Source: Streptomyces albireticuli (GTDB lineage Bacteria; Actinomycetota; Actinomycetes; Streptomycetales; Streptomycetaceae). Taken from it: a stretch of DNA of 64,000 nucleotides. The stretch lies in contig NZ_CP021744.1 of assembly GCF_002192455.1 (NCBI RefSeq), positions 7,898,501 to 7,962,500 of the forward strand. Direction: 5' to 3'. The position numbers were made by a program, and so were the translations under genes. Numbering within the stretch: the stretch's first letter is position 1; each line of letters opens with the position of its first letter. Positions 1 to 7,524 of the stretch are shown piece by piece. The notes below the pieces were generated by a model. That model ran no database searches, was not told where the DNA came from, and saw only the letters and a list, made by a program, of their open reading frames with translations.

Positions 1-271
1 GGAAGAATTCTCCGGTTCCCGGCCCATTCCCGAGGGGCGATCGGCGACGAGGACCGAAGCTGACGCAGCGTCCGCGCATGAGCGGCGCGGGAGATCCCCC
101 GCACGCGGTGCCGTTCATTCCACCGAATGCCCGTGCGGCCAAGGGCCACCCCGATTCCGCTGCCCCGGTGGGCGTCGGCGGGTCGAACACCGGGCGACGT
201 CCGGGGCCGGCCTTCACGCGGCACGCCGTTCGCTGATTCGCTGGTCGTGAAGGGGAGAGGGAGGAGGTGGC

Positions 272-814
272 GTGGACATCGACGTGACGACCGCTCTGCT
301 GGTCGCGGTCGTGGGAGTCCTCGGGACGCTGCTGTCCGCGCTGCTGGTCCAGCGGGCGGCCGACCGCAGCCGGCAGCGGGAGCGGGAGCGTGTCGAGGAG
401 CTGTGGGGGCGGCGCAGCGAGGCGCAGGAACTGCGGTCGTGCTACGTGGAGCTCAACGCCGCGGCCCGGCACTACCTGGCCGCGCTCACCGACCAGTTGT
501 ACGCCCTCGGGCGCGACGCCGACCTGCCGTACGTGCGACAGCGGCTCACCGAGGCGCGTGACCAGCACCGGGAGGTCTACGCGAAGGCGCAGATGCGGAT
601 GCCGGAGCGGGTGCTCGACCACGCGGGCACCTTCGGTCGCGGCCTGGGGGCGGTGTACGGCATGGTCCGGCGGCTGGACGACGGTTTGCCGCGGCCGGGG
701 GACGCGCCGGCCGCCGTACAGGAGGGCATCGATGCCCTGTGGGAGCGGCTGCGGGAGCTGCGTCGGGAGATGCGGGCCGATCTGGGCGCGACCCGGGCGG
801 ACTCCGGGCGGTGA
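272..814 (+). CDS. Hypothetical membrane-anchored coiled-coil protein
   Basis: A 180-residue protein with one N-terminal hydrophobic segment (about residues 6-26), followed directly by an Arg/Glu-rich helix (about 30-50) and a long, probably all-helical, soluble part. This suggests a membrane anchor with a cytoplasmic helical domain. The GTG start at 272 is chosen because a GAGGAGG ribosome site lies just upstream and the hydrophobic segment begins immediately after it. I do not recognise a named family; similar small anchored proteins are common in Streptomyces. It stands alone upstream of the RiPP-like locus, with about 235 bases between them, so a functional link is not implied. Confidence 0.7.
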   Translation: MDIDVTTALLVAVVGVLGTLLSALLVQRAADRSRQRERERVEELWGRRSEAQELRSCYVELNAAARHYLAALTDQLYALGRDADLPYVRQRLTEARDQHREVYAKAQMRMPERVLDHAGTFGRGLGAVYGMVRRLDDGLPRPGDAPAAVQEGIDALWERLRELRREMRADLGATRADSGR

Positions 815-958
815 GGGGGAGAAGCCGGCGGGAAGGGGGAGCACCGTGTCCGTACCCGCGGTCACCCCGGCATAGGGATTCACCTAGTCCTGATCGTTTT
901 ACGTCAGGAGAATGTCAGAAACACTCGCGTTCGATCGGGGTCCGGGTTTAGATGAGGC

Positions 959-987
959 ATTCGGATTTCCGGACCGGAACGCCGAAT
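959..987. promoter_or_regulatory. Imperfect palindrome upstream of the RiPP precursor
   Basis: Two 14-base arms (ATTCGGATTTCCGG and CCGGAACGCCGAAT) are complementary except for two central positions in each arm and are separated by one base. With so short a spacer this reads as a protein-binding palindrome rather than a hairpin. It lies about 60-90 bases before the precursor start. No regulator gene is adjacent, so the binding protein is unknown. Confidence 0.35.
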
Positions 988-1049
988 TCCAATAATGGCG
1001 TGGGCGCCCCCTGTTTCCTCGTGCCCGCAATCCTGTGAATGGAGTAGTC

Positions 1050-1133
1050 ATGAAGATGGTCAAGGCGATCGTGAAGCGGTTCAAGAAGGACGAGGACCTC
1101 GCCAACCACGCGTGGGTCCTGCACGTCATCTGA
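1050..1133 (+). CDS. Putative P450-RiPP precursor peptide, C-terminal core AWVLHVI
   Basis: A 27-residue open frame, ATG to TGA, with a GGAG ribosome site five bases upstream. The N-terminal part is strongly basic and helical (residues 1-13 carry six Lys/Arg), followed by an acidic D-E-D turn at 14-16, then L-A-N-H and the C-terminal A-W-V-L-H-V-I (residues 21-27). A short leader ending in a Trp/His-containing C-terminus next to a cytochrome P450 is the plan of the P450-modified RiPPs, in which aromatic side chains are cross-linked. From memory the AW-x-aliphatic pattern recalls tryptorubin-type atropopeptides (AWYIWY core), but here Trp22 and His25 are the only plausible cross-link partners. 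The peptide function, the cleavage site and the chemistry are inferred. It is too short for ordinary gene finders. Confidence 0.7.
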   Translation: MKMVKAIVKRFKKDEDLANHAWVLHVI

Positions 1134-1141
1134 TGCACCGT

Positions 1142-1181
1142 CGTCGGCGGAGGGCAGTCGCACTACTGCCCTCCGCCGACG
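1142..1181 (+). terminator. Perfect 17-bp hairpin between precursor and P450
   Basis: The arms at 1142-1158 and 1165-1181 are exactly complementary over 17 bp, mostly GC, around a six-base loop, and begin nine bases after the precursor stop codon. No U-tract follows, as is usual for Streptomyces terminators. In RiPP operons such a hairpin commonly acts as a partial terminator or mRNA stabiliser, giving an excess of precursor over enzyme; that role is inferred here. Confidence 0.75.
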
Positions 1182-1351
1182 CCGCAGAGCAACCCCTGGC
1201 TGCCGCGGTCCGCGGCGGCCACGACCGTGTCGGATTCCGCCGTAGGCCGGGCCGTGGCGCGGAGCGGCGGTCCCGCCCGTTCCCCGTCCGGAGTTCTCCG
1301 CCTGCCGCGGGGAACGCATTTCATCGCCATTCCAATGGAGGCGGGATTCTC

Positions 1352-2407
1352 GTGGAAGAAATGGCGCCGGCGGCGGTGCGCGACCATTCCGTCGTGTACG
1401 CCCCGCGGATACAGGAGCTGCTGGCCAGGGAAGAGAAGGTGTTCCGGATCGACGCGACCACGGTCGGCGTCTCCGACTGCCATCTGATGGCCGAAGTCGT
1501 CGCGGCGCGCCCCGTGCTGGCGACGGAGCGCTCGGTCTTCAAGCCCGCCGCGGGGGCCGACATCCACCACGACAGCGCGACACGGACGATCCGCGCGCTG
1601 GGGCAGGACGTCATGGCGGGCATCCGGACTCCGCCGCCCCCGGCGCGCGGGCTCTCCGGCTCCTGGCCCTACGCGGCCACCTCCTACCTGCGCCGGTGGC
1701 TCTTCGCGTCCGACCCCCTGCCGGTGTCCTTGCTGTCGAAACGCGGCATCACGCGCTCCGACACGCTCTCCCGGGTCGTCGACCGCGCCGTCACCGTCTG
1801 GCCGGGATCGGGCGCCGAGGGCGGGGGCACCGCGCTGGCGGAGCAGATCCGCGACGCGTCCGGCACCCAGGACAGGAAGCAGGCCGTCGCGCTGTACCGG
1901 CGTGCGACGGCCACCCTCTGCGACGGCGTGGCCGCGCTGGCCGGCAACGCCCTGTGGCTCATGGGGCCGGCACGGGAACAGCGAGGAGCCCGCGCCGACC
2001 TCACCGCGGTCCTGTGGGAGACACTGCGGCTGCTGCCGCCCGCGTGGATGCTGTACCGCAAGGGCGGGGACGCGTACACCGCACTGCACCCCGAGATCCG
2101 TCCCACGGACAACGTCGCGCTCTTCCCGCTCCTGATGCACCGTCATCCCGACTACTGGACCGACCCCCTGGAGTTCCGGCCCGAGAGATGGGCCGGGGTG
2201 GCGGACCCGGAGAAGACGCCCGCGTTCATGCCGTTCGGGTTCGAAGGCGCCCGCTGCTGGGCCAAGCACCTGGTCGTCCCCCTGGCCGAGCGCCTGCTGA
2301 CCGTCGGCCTCGACAACGGACTCGCCATCCGCGGCCCCCGGCGGGACGCGGAGGTCCCCCTGCGCTCCCTGCTCTCCGTCCGGTTCGACGCGGAAGCCGG
2401 GTCGTGA
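1352..2407 (+). CDS. Divergent cytochrome P450, probable RiPP cross-linking enzyme
   Basis: A 351-residue P450, shorter than the usual 400 or so. The K-helix motif ETLR is present (E223, R226), followed by the FRPERW region and the heme-ligand loop PFGFEGARCW with the ligand Cys302. The loop is degenerate: Glu replaces the usual Gly/Asp and Ala replaces the usual basic residue. The I-helix lacks a clear AGxxT oxygen-activation motif. The GTG start at 1352 has a GGAGG site ten bases upstream; an in-frame ATG lies at 1361. It follows the short precursor gene and hairpin and precedes a JmjC-type oxygenase, so it most likely installs a C-C or C-N cross-link in the peptide core. The substrate is inferred from context only. 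Confidence 0.8.
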   Translation: MEEMAPAAVRDHSVVYAPRIQELLAREEKVFRIDATTVGVSDCHLMAEVVAARPVLATERSVFKPAAGADIHHDSATRTIRALGQDVMAGIRTPPPPARGLSGSWPYAATSYLRRWLFASDPLPVSLLSKRGITRSDTLSRVVDRAVTVWPGSGAEGGGTALAEQIRDASGTQDRKQAVALYRRATATLCDGVAALAGNALWLMGPAREQRGARADLTAVLWETLRLLPPAWMLYRKGGDAYTALHPEIRPTDNVALFPLLMHRHPDYWTDPLEFRPERWAGVADPEKTPAFMPFGFEGARCWAKHLVVPLAERLLTVGLDNGLAIRGPRRDAEVPLRSLLSVRFDAEAGS

Positions 2408-2456
2408 CCCGCTGCGTCGCGCCCTTGCACCGCCCGCCGGTCCCGGCGAGGACAGC

Positions 2457-2549
2457 GTGAGCACCCCGCGGAACCCTCCCGCGGCGGAACCCGCCCCCCA
2501 CGGCCGCACCGGGCAGACGCCGCCGGCCGTGAGCACCGAACACCCTTGA
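2457..2549 (+). CDS. Possible 30-residue proline-rich small ORF
   Basis: A GTG-initiated frame of 30 codons lies between the P450 and the JmjC gene, preceded by GGCGAGGA at suitable spacing and ending 16 bases before the next start. The product is Pro/Ala-rich with no aromatic residue, so it is unlikely to be a second cross-linked precursor. It could be a translational-coupling leader or chance. I list it because it fits the spacing of the operon, at low confidence. Confidence 0.2.
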   Translation: MSTPRNPPAAEPAPHGRTGQTPPAVSTEHP

Positions 2550-2565
2550 CACCACGGGAAACACC

Positions 2566-3573
2566 ATGGAATCGCCCACGCTGGCCGCCTGGGTCGGCGA
2601 CCTCGAAGGCTTCACCGGTCACCAGTGGCAGCGCCGGCCCGCGGTCTTCACGCCGGAGACCCTCGCCTCGCCGTTCGACCTCGACGAGCTGGACGCCGCC
2701 TTCGACGGAGGGCTGCTGCGCACGCCCTACCTGGAGATGGTCCGCTCCGACAAGGTCACCGTCCCGCCCGATGCCTACACCACCTCACGCGTGGTCAACG
2801 GCACCACGCACCACGGCTTCGCCGACCGCGGGAAGGTCGTCGCCCTCCTGAACTCCGGGGCGACGCTGCTCCTGCGGTGCGTCGACCAGTGGCACCGCCC
2901 GACAGGCGATCTGGTGGCGAGGCTGTCCGAGGAGCTCGGCCGGCGCGTGGAGGCGTTCTTCTTCGTCACACCCGCCGGTGCTCAGGGCCTCGCGGTGCAC
3001 CGTGACGACGCCGACGTGTTCGTCCTCCAGGCGGCCGGGCGCAAGACCTGGTACGTCCACGACGCACCGGCGGTCGCCGACTGGTCGCTGGGAGAGCTCC
3101 CGGACGACGAGCACTCCCCGCTGCTCCTGCGCGGCGTCCTCGAACCCGGCAGCGTGCTCTACGTCCCGCGTGGCTTCGCCCACCGCGCGGTGGGCGCCGG
3201 CGGGCTGTCCGCCCACCTGTCGCTGACGATCCGCGACACCTCCCTCCAGGACCTGCGCACAGCTCTGGAGCAGCAGTTGTCCGAAGGACTGGACCTCCCG
3301 GCGCGACCCTTGGGCGAGGCCGCGATCGCCGACGCCTGCGCCACGCTGATCGACCACGTCCGGGCGAGGCTCGACACGATCGGACCGGAGGACCTGCGGC
3401 TCGCCGCACGAGCCGCGCAGGCGCGGCGGCCGGCCGCGGCGACGAGCGCGGAGACGCTCGCCGAGACGGCCCGGAAATGGGAGGACGCCGGCGCCGGCAC
3501 CAGGCGCGCCGGGCTGGCGCCCGTCAGCCGCACGTGGCGCAAGCTGCGCGACGCGGCGCGCACCACGCGCTGA
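2566..3573 (+). CDS. JmjC/cupin-4 domain Fe(II)/2-oxoglutarate oxygenase
   Basis: A 335-residue protein of the cupin_4 (ribosomal-oxygenase-like JmjC) type. The iron-binding facial triad is visible as H145-R-D147 in the segment AVHRDDADVFVLQ and the distal H206 in PRGFAHRAVG. The preceding strands and the LxPGSVLYVPRG stretch are typical of the fold. Known relatives hydroxylate protein side chains, often Arg or His. Placed directly after a precursor peptide and a P450, it may hydroxylate the peptide core (His25 or an aliphatic residue) or a leader residue; this is inference. The C-terminal 90 residues are helical and Ala/Arg-rich. It converges with the dienelactone hydrolase gene, leaving only 26 bases. 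Confidence 0.8.
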   Translation: MESPTLAAWVGDLEGFTGHQWQRRPAVFTPETLASPFDLDELDAAFDGGLLRTPYLEMVRSDKVTVPPDAYTTSRVVNGTTHHGFADRGKVVALLNSGATLLLRCVDQWHRPTGDLVARLSEELGRRVEAFFFVTPAGAQGLAVHRDDADVFVLQAAGRKTWYVHDAPAVADWSLGELPDDEHSPLLLRGVLEPGSVLYVPRGFAHRAVGAGGLSAHLSLTIRDTSLQDLRTALEQQLSEGLDLPARPLGEAAIADACATLIDHVRARLDTIGPEDLRLAARAAQARRPAAATSAETLAETARKWEDAGAGTRRAGLAPVSRTWRKLRDAARTTR

Positions 3574-3599
3574 CGGACGATCACCACGTGGCCGGAGCC

Positions 3600-4334
3600 T
3601 CAGCCGTTGGTCAGGGTGCGGCCGAGGAGGGGGAGCAGGCGGTCCCAGTGGCGCTGGAGTGCTGCGGGGTCGTAGGCGTCGGTGTCGGACATGGTGAAGC
3701 CGTGCACCGTGCCGGGGTAGATCTCGGAGGTGTGGTCGACACCCGCGGCGTCCAGGGCCCGGTTGAGCTCGCCGAGGGCCGCGGGCGTCAGGTCGGTCTC
3801 GGCGTGGCCGAGGTGGACCTGGGCGGTGAGCGTGGAGAGGAGGCGGCGCAGGCCGTCGGGTCCGTCGGCGCCCACGGGGCCGTGGAATCCGGCGACGGCG
3901 GCCACCTGGCCGGGGTGTGCCGCGGCGGTGCGCATCGCCAGGAGGCCGCCTATGCAGTAGCCGGTCACCCCGACCGGGCCGGTGCTGACCTCGGGCTGGG
4001 CGGTGAGGAAGCTGAGGTAGGCGGCGGCGTCGCTCAGGACCCGTTCGGTGGTGTGCGCCTCGATCAGGGGCATCAGCTCGGCGAAGACCGCGGGGCGTGC
4101 CTCTTCTCCGATGTACTCGGGAAGCTCGATCACCGGTGCCGGGCCGTGCCGGTAGAAGAGGTTGGGGACGAGCACGTAGTACCCGTGCCCGGCCAGTTCG
4201 CGGGCCATCTCCCGCAGCACGGGCCGCAGGCCGAAGCCGTCCGCGTACATCAGCACCCCTGGGTGCCGCTCGCCGTGGCCGGGGAAGGCGGCGAAGGCGT
4301 CGGCCTGGCCGTCCGGGGTGGGGATCTGCAACAT
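3600..4334 (-). CDS. Dienelactone hydrolase family protein
   Basis: A 244-residue alpha/beta hydrolase with the dienelactone hydrolase nucleophile motif GYCIGG (Cys nucleophile) and the C-terminal His in the GTVHGF segment. The family hydrolyses lactones and esters in aromatic or xenobiotic catabolism. It is divergent from a MarR regulator over two palindromes, so it is probably the target of that regulator. The ATG at 4334 has no close ribosome site. An ATT codon at 4346, three codons upstream, has GGAAG seven bases before it and would give an N-terminus xPTKMLQIPT, which I believe matches relatives starting MPTK; a rare ATT start is therefore possible. Confidence 0.85.
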   Translation of the reverse strand: MLQIPTPDGQADAFAAFPGHGERHPGVLMYADGFGLRPVLREMARELAGHGYYVLVPNLFYRHGPAPVIELPEYIGEEARPAVFAELMPLIEAHTTERVLSDAAAYLSFLTAQPEVSTGPVGVTGYCIGGLLAMRTAAAHPGQVAAVAGFHGPVGADGPDGLRRLLSTLTAQVHLGHAETDLTPAALGELNRALDAAGVDHTSEIYPGTVHGFTMSDTDAYDPAALQRHWDRLLPLLGRTLTNG

Positions 4335-4377
4335 CTTGGTGGGAATAGCGGATCTTCCTTCCTTGGTTCGCCGAATT

Positions 4378-4398
4378 AACGTTCGTGTCACTAACGTT
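4378..4398. promoter_or_regulatory. MarR-type operator candidate, distal copy
   Basis: A 21-base palindrome with arms AACGTTCGTG and CACTAACGTT, one mismatch between arms, centred at 4388. It shares the half-site CGTTAGTG with the second palindrome 41 bases away (about four helical turns). It lies close to the dienelactone hydrolase start on that gene's strand. Confidence 0.6.
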
Positions 4399-4420
4399 TC
4401 CGGCGCGGATGACCGTACAT

Positions 4421-4437
4421 CGTTAGTCGGACTAACG
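4421..4437. promoter_or_regulatory. MarR-type operator candidate, perfect palindrome
   Basis: CGTTAGTCGGACTAACG is a perfect 8+1+8 palindrome immediately upstream of the MarR gene. Its position and symmetry suggest autoregulation plus control of the divergent hydrolase gene. Confidence 0.7.
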
Positions 4438-4457
4438 CAATGGGTAGGATGAGTGCC

Positions 4458-4949
4458 ATGACCGGAGCCGAAGCCGCGGACGTGCCAGACGACGGCGGGC
4501 GCAGAACGCCCGACAGACTGCGCCGGCAGACGAGCCGGCAGCTGTCGCAGCTGACCGCGCGGTCGGACCGGCTGATCAACGACGGGCTGGCGCGGGTCGA
4601 CGCCCGCAAGTGGCACTACGCCGTGCTCGCCTCGCTACAGGATCACGGGCCGGGCAGTCAGGCGGCGCTGAGCGAGCGCACCGGCATCTACCGCAGCGAC
4701 ATGGTCGGCGTGCTCAACGAACTGGCCGAGCGCGACCTCGTCGACCGGGCGCCGGATCCCGGCGACCGGCGCCGTAACATCATCACGATCTCCCCCCGAG
4801 GCCGCCGCCACCTGCGCCGCCTCGACAAGGTCCTGGACGACCTCCACGACGAACTGCTCGCGCCGCTGAACCCGGCCGAACGCGACCAGCTCGCGCGGCT
4901 GCTCACCCGCTTGCTGGACCACCACACCCCGGCCCCTGACCACATGTGA
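4458..4949 (+). CDS. MarR family transcriptional regulator
   Basis: A 163-residue winged-helix protein: dimerisation helices at both ends, recognition region about residues 60-90 (SQAALSERTG...MVGVLNELAERDLV) and the beta-wing with the D-x-x-DRR-R motif in APDPGDRRRNII. The start at 4458 is chosen because an AGGATGAG sequence lies at workable spacing; in-frame ATGs at 4440 and 4449 abut the operator. It is transcribed away from the dienelactone hydrolase gene, and the two palindromes between them are its likely binding sites, with release by a phenolic or electrophilic ligand as is usual in the family. The ligand is unknown. Confidence 0.88.
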   Translation: MTGAEAADVPDDGGRRTPDRLRRQTSRQLSQLTARSDRLINDGLARVDARKWHYAVLASLQDHGPGSQAALSERTGIYRSDMVGVLNELAERDLVDRAPDPGDRRRNIITISPRGRRHLRRLDKVLDDLHDELLAPLNPAERDQLARLLTRLLDHHTPAPDHM

Positions 4950-5020
4950 CCACGCTGGCGATCCCCACTTTTCGGCCGGAGGGAGGCTGAGGGCATCCTC
5001 AAGGAGCCGTCCCGGCGAGG

Positions 5021-6646
5021 TCAGTGGCCCAGTGCGGCCATGGCCGCGTTGTGGCCCGGGATGCCGCTGACCAGGCCACCGCGTACCGCGCCCGACCCGC
5101 ACAGCAGGACGTTGGAGTGGGCCGTCCCCACGCCCCACCGCGCAGCCGCCGAGAGCTCGTCACCGTCGTCCGTGCAGGGGAATTCGAGTGCGGAGTGGAA
5201 GATGTCGCCGCCGGGCAGCCACAGTTCCCGCTCAAGGTCCAGAGGGCTCTTGGCCTCGATGCACGGGCGGCCGTCGCTGTCGACGGCCAGGCAGTCGGCG
5301 AGCGGCTCGGCGAGGTGGGAGTCGAGCTGTTCCAGCGTGGCCCGGAGCAGTCGCTCCCGGGTGGCGTCGTGGTCGGTGGTGAACAACCGGGCCGGTGCGT
5401 GGAGTCCGAAGAGGGTGAGGGTGTGGTAGCCCTCGCGGGCCAGTGCGGGGCCGAGGACGGAGGGGTCCGTGAGGGAGTGGCAGTAGATCTCCGAGGGCGG
5501 GGCGGACGGGATCCGGCCGGTGGACGCCTGTCGGTAGGCGGTCTCCAGCTCCTCGTACCCCTCGCTGATGTGGAAGGTCCCCGAGAAGGCGGTGTGCGGT
5601 TCGACGCCGGTGTCGCGCAGCCGGGGCAGGCGCCGCAGCAGCATGTTGACCTTGAGCTGGGAGCCCTCGGCCGGCGGTGGGGGCCGCTCACCCAGGAGCC
5701 GGGCCAGTTCGTGAGGGGAGGCGTTGACCAGGACGTGCCGCGCCGCGAACGTACCCCGCGTGGACGTCACCTCGGCCGTCCGGCCGTCCGTGGCGATGCG
5801 CGTCACCTCGCACTCCGTGAGGATGCGCGCGCCGGCGGAACGGGCCGCGTCGGCGAGGGCGTCGGTCAGTGCCCCCATGCCGCCCACGGGGACGTTCCAG
5901 TCGCCCGTGCCGCCACCGATGACGTGGTAGAGGAAACAGCGGTTCTGTCGCAGCGTGGTGTCCTGGGCGTGGGTGAAGGTACCCACGAGGGCGTCGGTGA
6001 GCACCATGCCGCGCACGAGGTCGTCGTCGAAAGCGGCCTCGACGGCCTCGCCGAGGGGGCGCTCGAAAAGGGCTTCCCAGGCGGACCGGTCGTCGATACG
6101 GGCGCGGAGTCCGGCCCGGGTGGGAAGCGGTTCGGTGAGGGTGGGGAAGACCCGCTCGGCCACGTGCCGGGTCATGCCGTGGAACCGCTGCCAGGAGTCG
6201 AACTCCTTGTCCGATCCCGTGAGCCGGGCGAACGAGGCGCGGGTACGGGACCGGTCGCGCTCCACCAGAAGGCCGGTGGGCCGCCCCGCACGCACGCTGG
6301 GGGAGTAGGAGGAGACCGCGCGCCCGCGGACGGCGAAGCGCAGCCCGAGGTCCTTCACGATCTTCCGGGGCAGCAGGCCGACGAGATAGGCGTAGCGTGA
6401 GACGCGGGCGTCGAAGCCGGGGAAGAGGCGCGTGGAGACGGCCGCGCCGCCGGTCCGGCCGAGGCGTTCCAGGACGATCACGCGGCGTCCGGCACGGGCC
6501 AGATACGCGGCGGCGACCAGACCGTTGTGACCGCCACCGACGATCACCGCGTCGTACGTTCCGGTGGCCTGCCCGGCCCCGTGGCGGGCTCCTGTCCGGT
6601 GGGCGGCGGCCGGGATCGGCCCAGGTGTGTCCCTCGAAGGCGCCAT
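5021..6646 (-). CDS. CrtI/PYROXD2-like FAD-dependent oxidoreductase
   Basis: A 541-residue flavoprotein with an N-terminal dinucleotide-binding fold (about residues 31-62: VIVGGGHNGLVAAAYLARAG ending in the ribose-binding Glu of VLERLGRTGG), a central substrate domain with a VPVGGMGALTDALADAA segment typical of phytoene-dehydrogenase relatives, and a C-terminal FAD-binding GIPGHNAAMAAL segment. The family includes carotenoid desaturases and broader polyene or amine oxidoreductases. No carotenoid genes are nearby, so a substrate cannot be assigned. The open frame continues upstream through the TetR gene, but FAD homology begins only after the ATG at 6646; its ribosome site (GAAGAGG) is unusually close. 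Confidence 0.85.
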   Translation of the reverse strand: MAPSRDTPGPIPAAAHRTGARHGAGQATGTYDAVIVGGGHNGLVAAAYLARAGRRVIVLERLGRTGGAAVSTRLFPGFDARVSRYAYLVGLLPRKIVKDLGLRFAVRGRAVSSYSPSVRAGRPTGLLVERDRSRTRASFARLTGSDKEFDSWQRFHGMTRHVAERVFPTLTEPLPTRAGLRARIDDRSAWEALFERPLGEAVEAAFDDDLVRGMVLTDALVGTFTHAQDTTLRQNRCFLYHVIGGGTGDWNVPVGGMGALTDALADAARSAGARILTECEVTRIATDGRTAEVTSTRGTFAARHVLVNASPHELARLLGERPPPPAEGSQLKVNMLLRRLPRLRDTGVEPHTAFSGTFHISEGYEELETAYRQASTGRIPSAPPSEIYCHSLTDPSVLGPALAREGYHTLTLFGLHAPARLFTTDHDATRERLLRATLEQLDSHLAEPLADCLAVDSDGRPCIEAKSPLDLERELWLPGGDIFHSALEFPCTDDGDELSAAARWGVGTAHSNVLLCGSGAVRGGLVSGIPGHNAAMAALGH

Positions 6647-6747
6647 GCCTCTTCGTAGCACGCGTCGATCGGCGCGGCCAGACCCCGGCGCGGCGGACCG
6701 GGGCAGCCGGAGCCCGGACTGTCCCGGAGGCCGGTGGTGAAGGGCCG

Positions 6748-7380
6748 TCAGCGGCCGCCCGGGCCGTCCCAGCCCCGTTCGAGCAGGGCGAAGATCTCGT
6801 GCAGGGCACGGTGCGGGTCGAGGTGGCGGCGGGCGAGGAGGGGAGTGTCCAGGGCGAAGCGGGCCAGGGCGGCGCAGGCGGCGTCGTCCTCGGGGGCGCC
6901 GGTCTCCTCGGCGATGGCCCGCGCCAGGGCCGTTTCGTGACGCATCCACATCCGGTGGGCGTACTCGCGCAGCGCCGGAGTCTCCTCCACCATGCGGCTG
7001 AACTCCGCCAGCAGCGACCCCGAGGGCTGCTCGCCCGGCGGATGGGGGATCGGGGTGTGCGGGCTCAGCGCCAGGGTGTGCAGGCCCACCGTCGTCAGCA
7101 GGTGCTCCCGCAGGGTCTGCGGGACGGAGACGCCGGGCGCGCGCTCGCGCACGGCGGCGACGAGGGCCGCCTCGATGTCCTGGTCCAGGTCGAAGACCAG
7201 GGCCTCTTTGCACGGGAAGTGCTTGAACAACGTGGTGACCGATACGTCGGCGGCGTCCGCCACGTCCTTCACACCGACCTGGTCGTAGCCGCGGTCGAGG
7301 AAGAGCTCCAGGGCGGCGTCGGCCAGGGCCTTGCGGGTCTGGGCCTTCTTGCGCTCGCGGCGTCCGGTCGGTGCGTTCAC
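6748..7380 (-). CDS. TetR family transcriptional regulator
   Basis: A 210-residue protein with the TetR N-terminal helix-turn-helix (about residues 12-58: RKALADAALELFLDRGYDQV ... SVTTLFKHFPCKEAL) and a variable helical ligand domain. It is divergent from the FAD monooxygenase gene at 7525 over a short region carrying two direct GTTRAGTCA repeats, so it probably represses that enzyme and itself. The C-terminal domain with the conserved W...HP-x-ALHEIFALLERG pattern is common in Streptomyces regulators of flavin monooxygenases. The ligand is unknown. Confidence 0.88.
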   Translation of the reverse strand: MNAPTGRRERKKAQTRKALADAALELFLDRGYDQVGVKDVADAADVSVTTLFKHFPCKEALVFDLDQDIEAALVAAVRERAPGVSVPQTLREHLLTTVGLHTLALSPHTPIPHPPGEQPSGSLLAEFSRMVEETPALREYAHRMWMRHETALARAIAEETGAPEDDAACAALARFALDTPLLARRHLDPHRALHEIFALLERGWDGPGGR

Positions 7381-7412
7381 CGGCTCACCATACCCCGCCG
7401 GCCGCCCTTCAG

Positions 7413-7438
7413 GTTGAGTCAGGCAAAAAGTTAAGTCA
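7413..7438. promoter_or_regulatory. Direct repeats in TetR/monooxygenase divergent region
   Basis: GTTGAGTCA (7413-7421) and GTTAAGTCA (7430-7438) are direct repeats 17 bases apart in the AT-richer middle of the divergent region. They are candidate sites for the adjacent TetR regulator or promoter elements for one of the two genes. Confidence 0.4.
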
Positions 7439-7524
7439 TTGCACTTTCATAGTGGGTGTGCTTTCGTGAGAGTGTCGCGTCCTGCGCGCATTTCCACACC
7501 CTCCCGCCGTCGAAGGGGTCCTTC

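Noticed and set aside
995..1351. An upstream in-frame extension of the P450 reading frame that would cover the precursor and hairpin
   Set aside because: The extension has no P450 homology and no ribosome site, and it would read straight through the precursor gene and the hairpin in another frame.
6647..7213. An extension of the FAD oxidoreductase frame upstream of 6646
   Set aside because: It lies opposite or inside the TetR gene region and has no homology; the Rossmann fold begins shortly after 6646.
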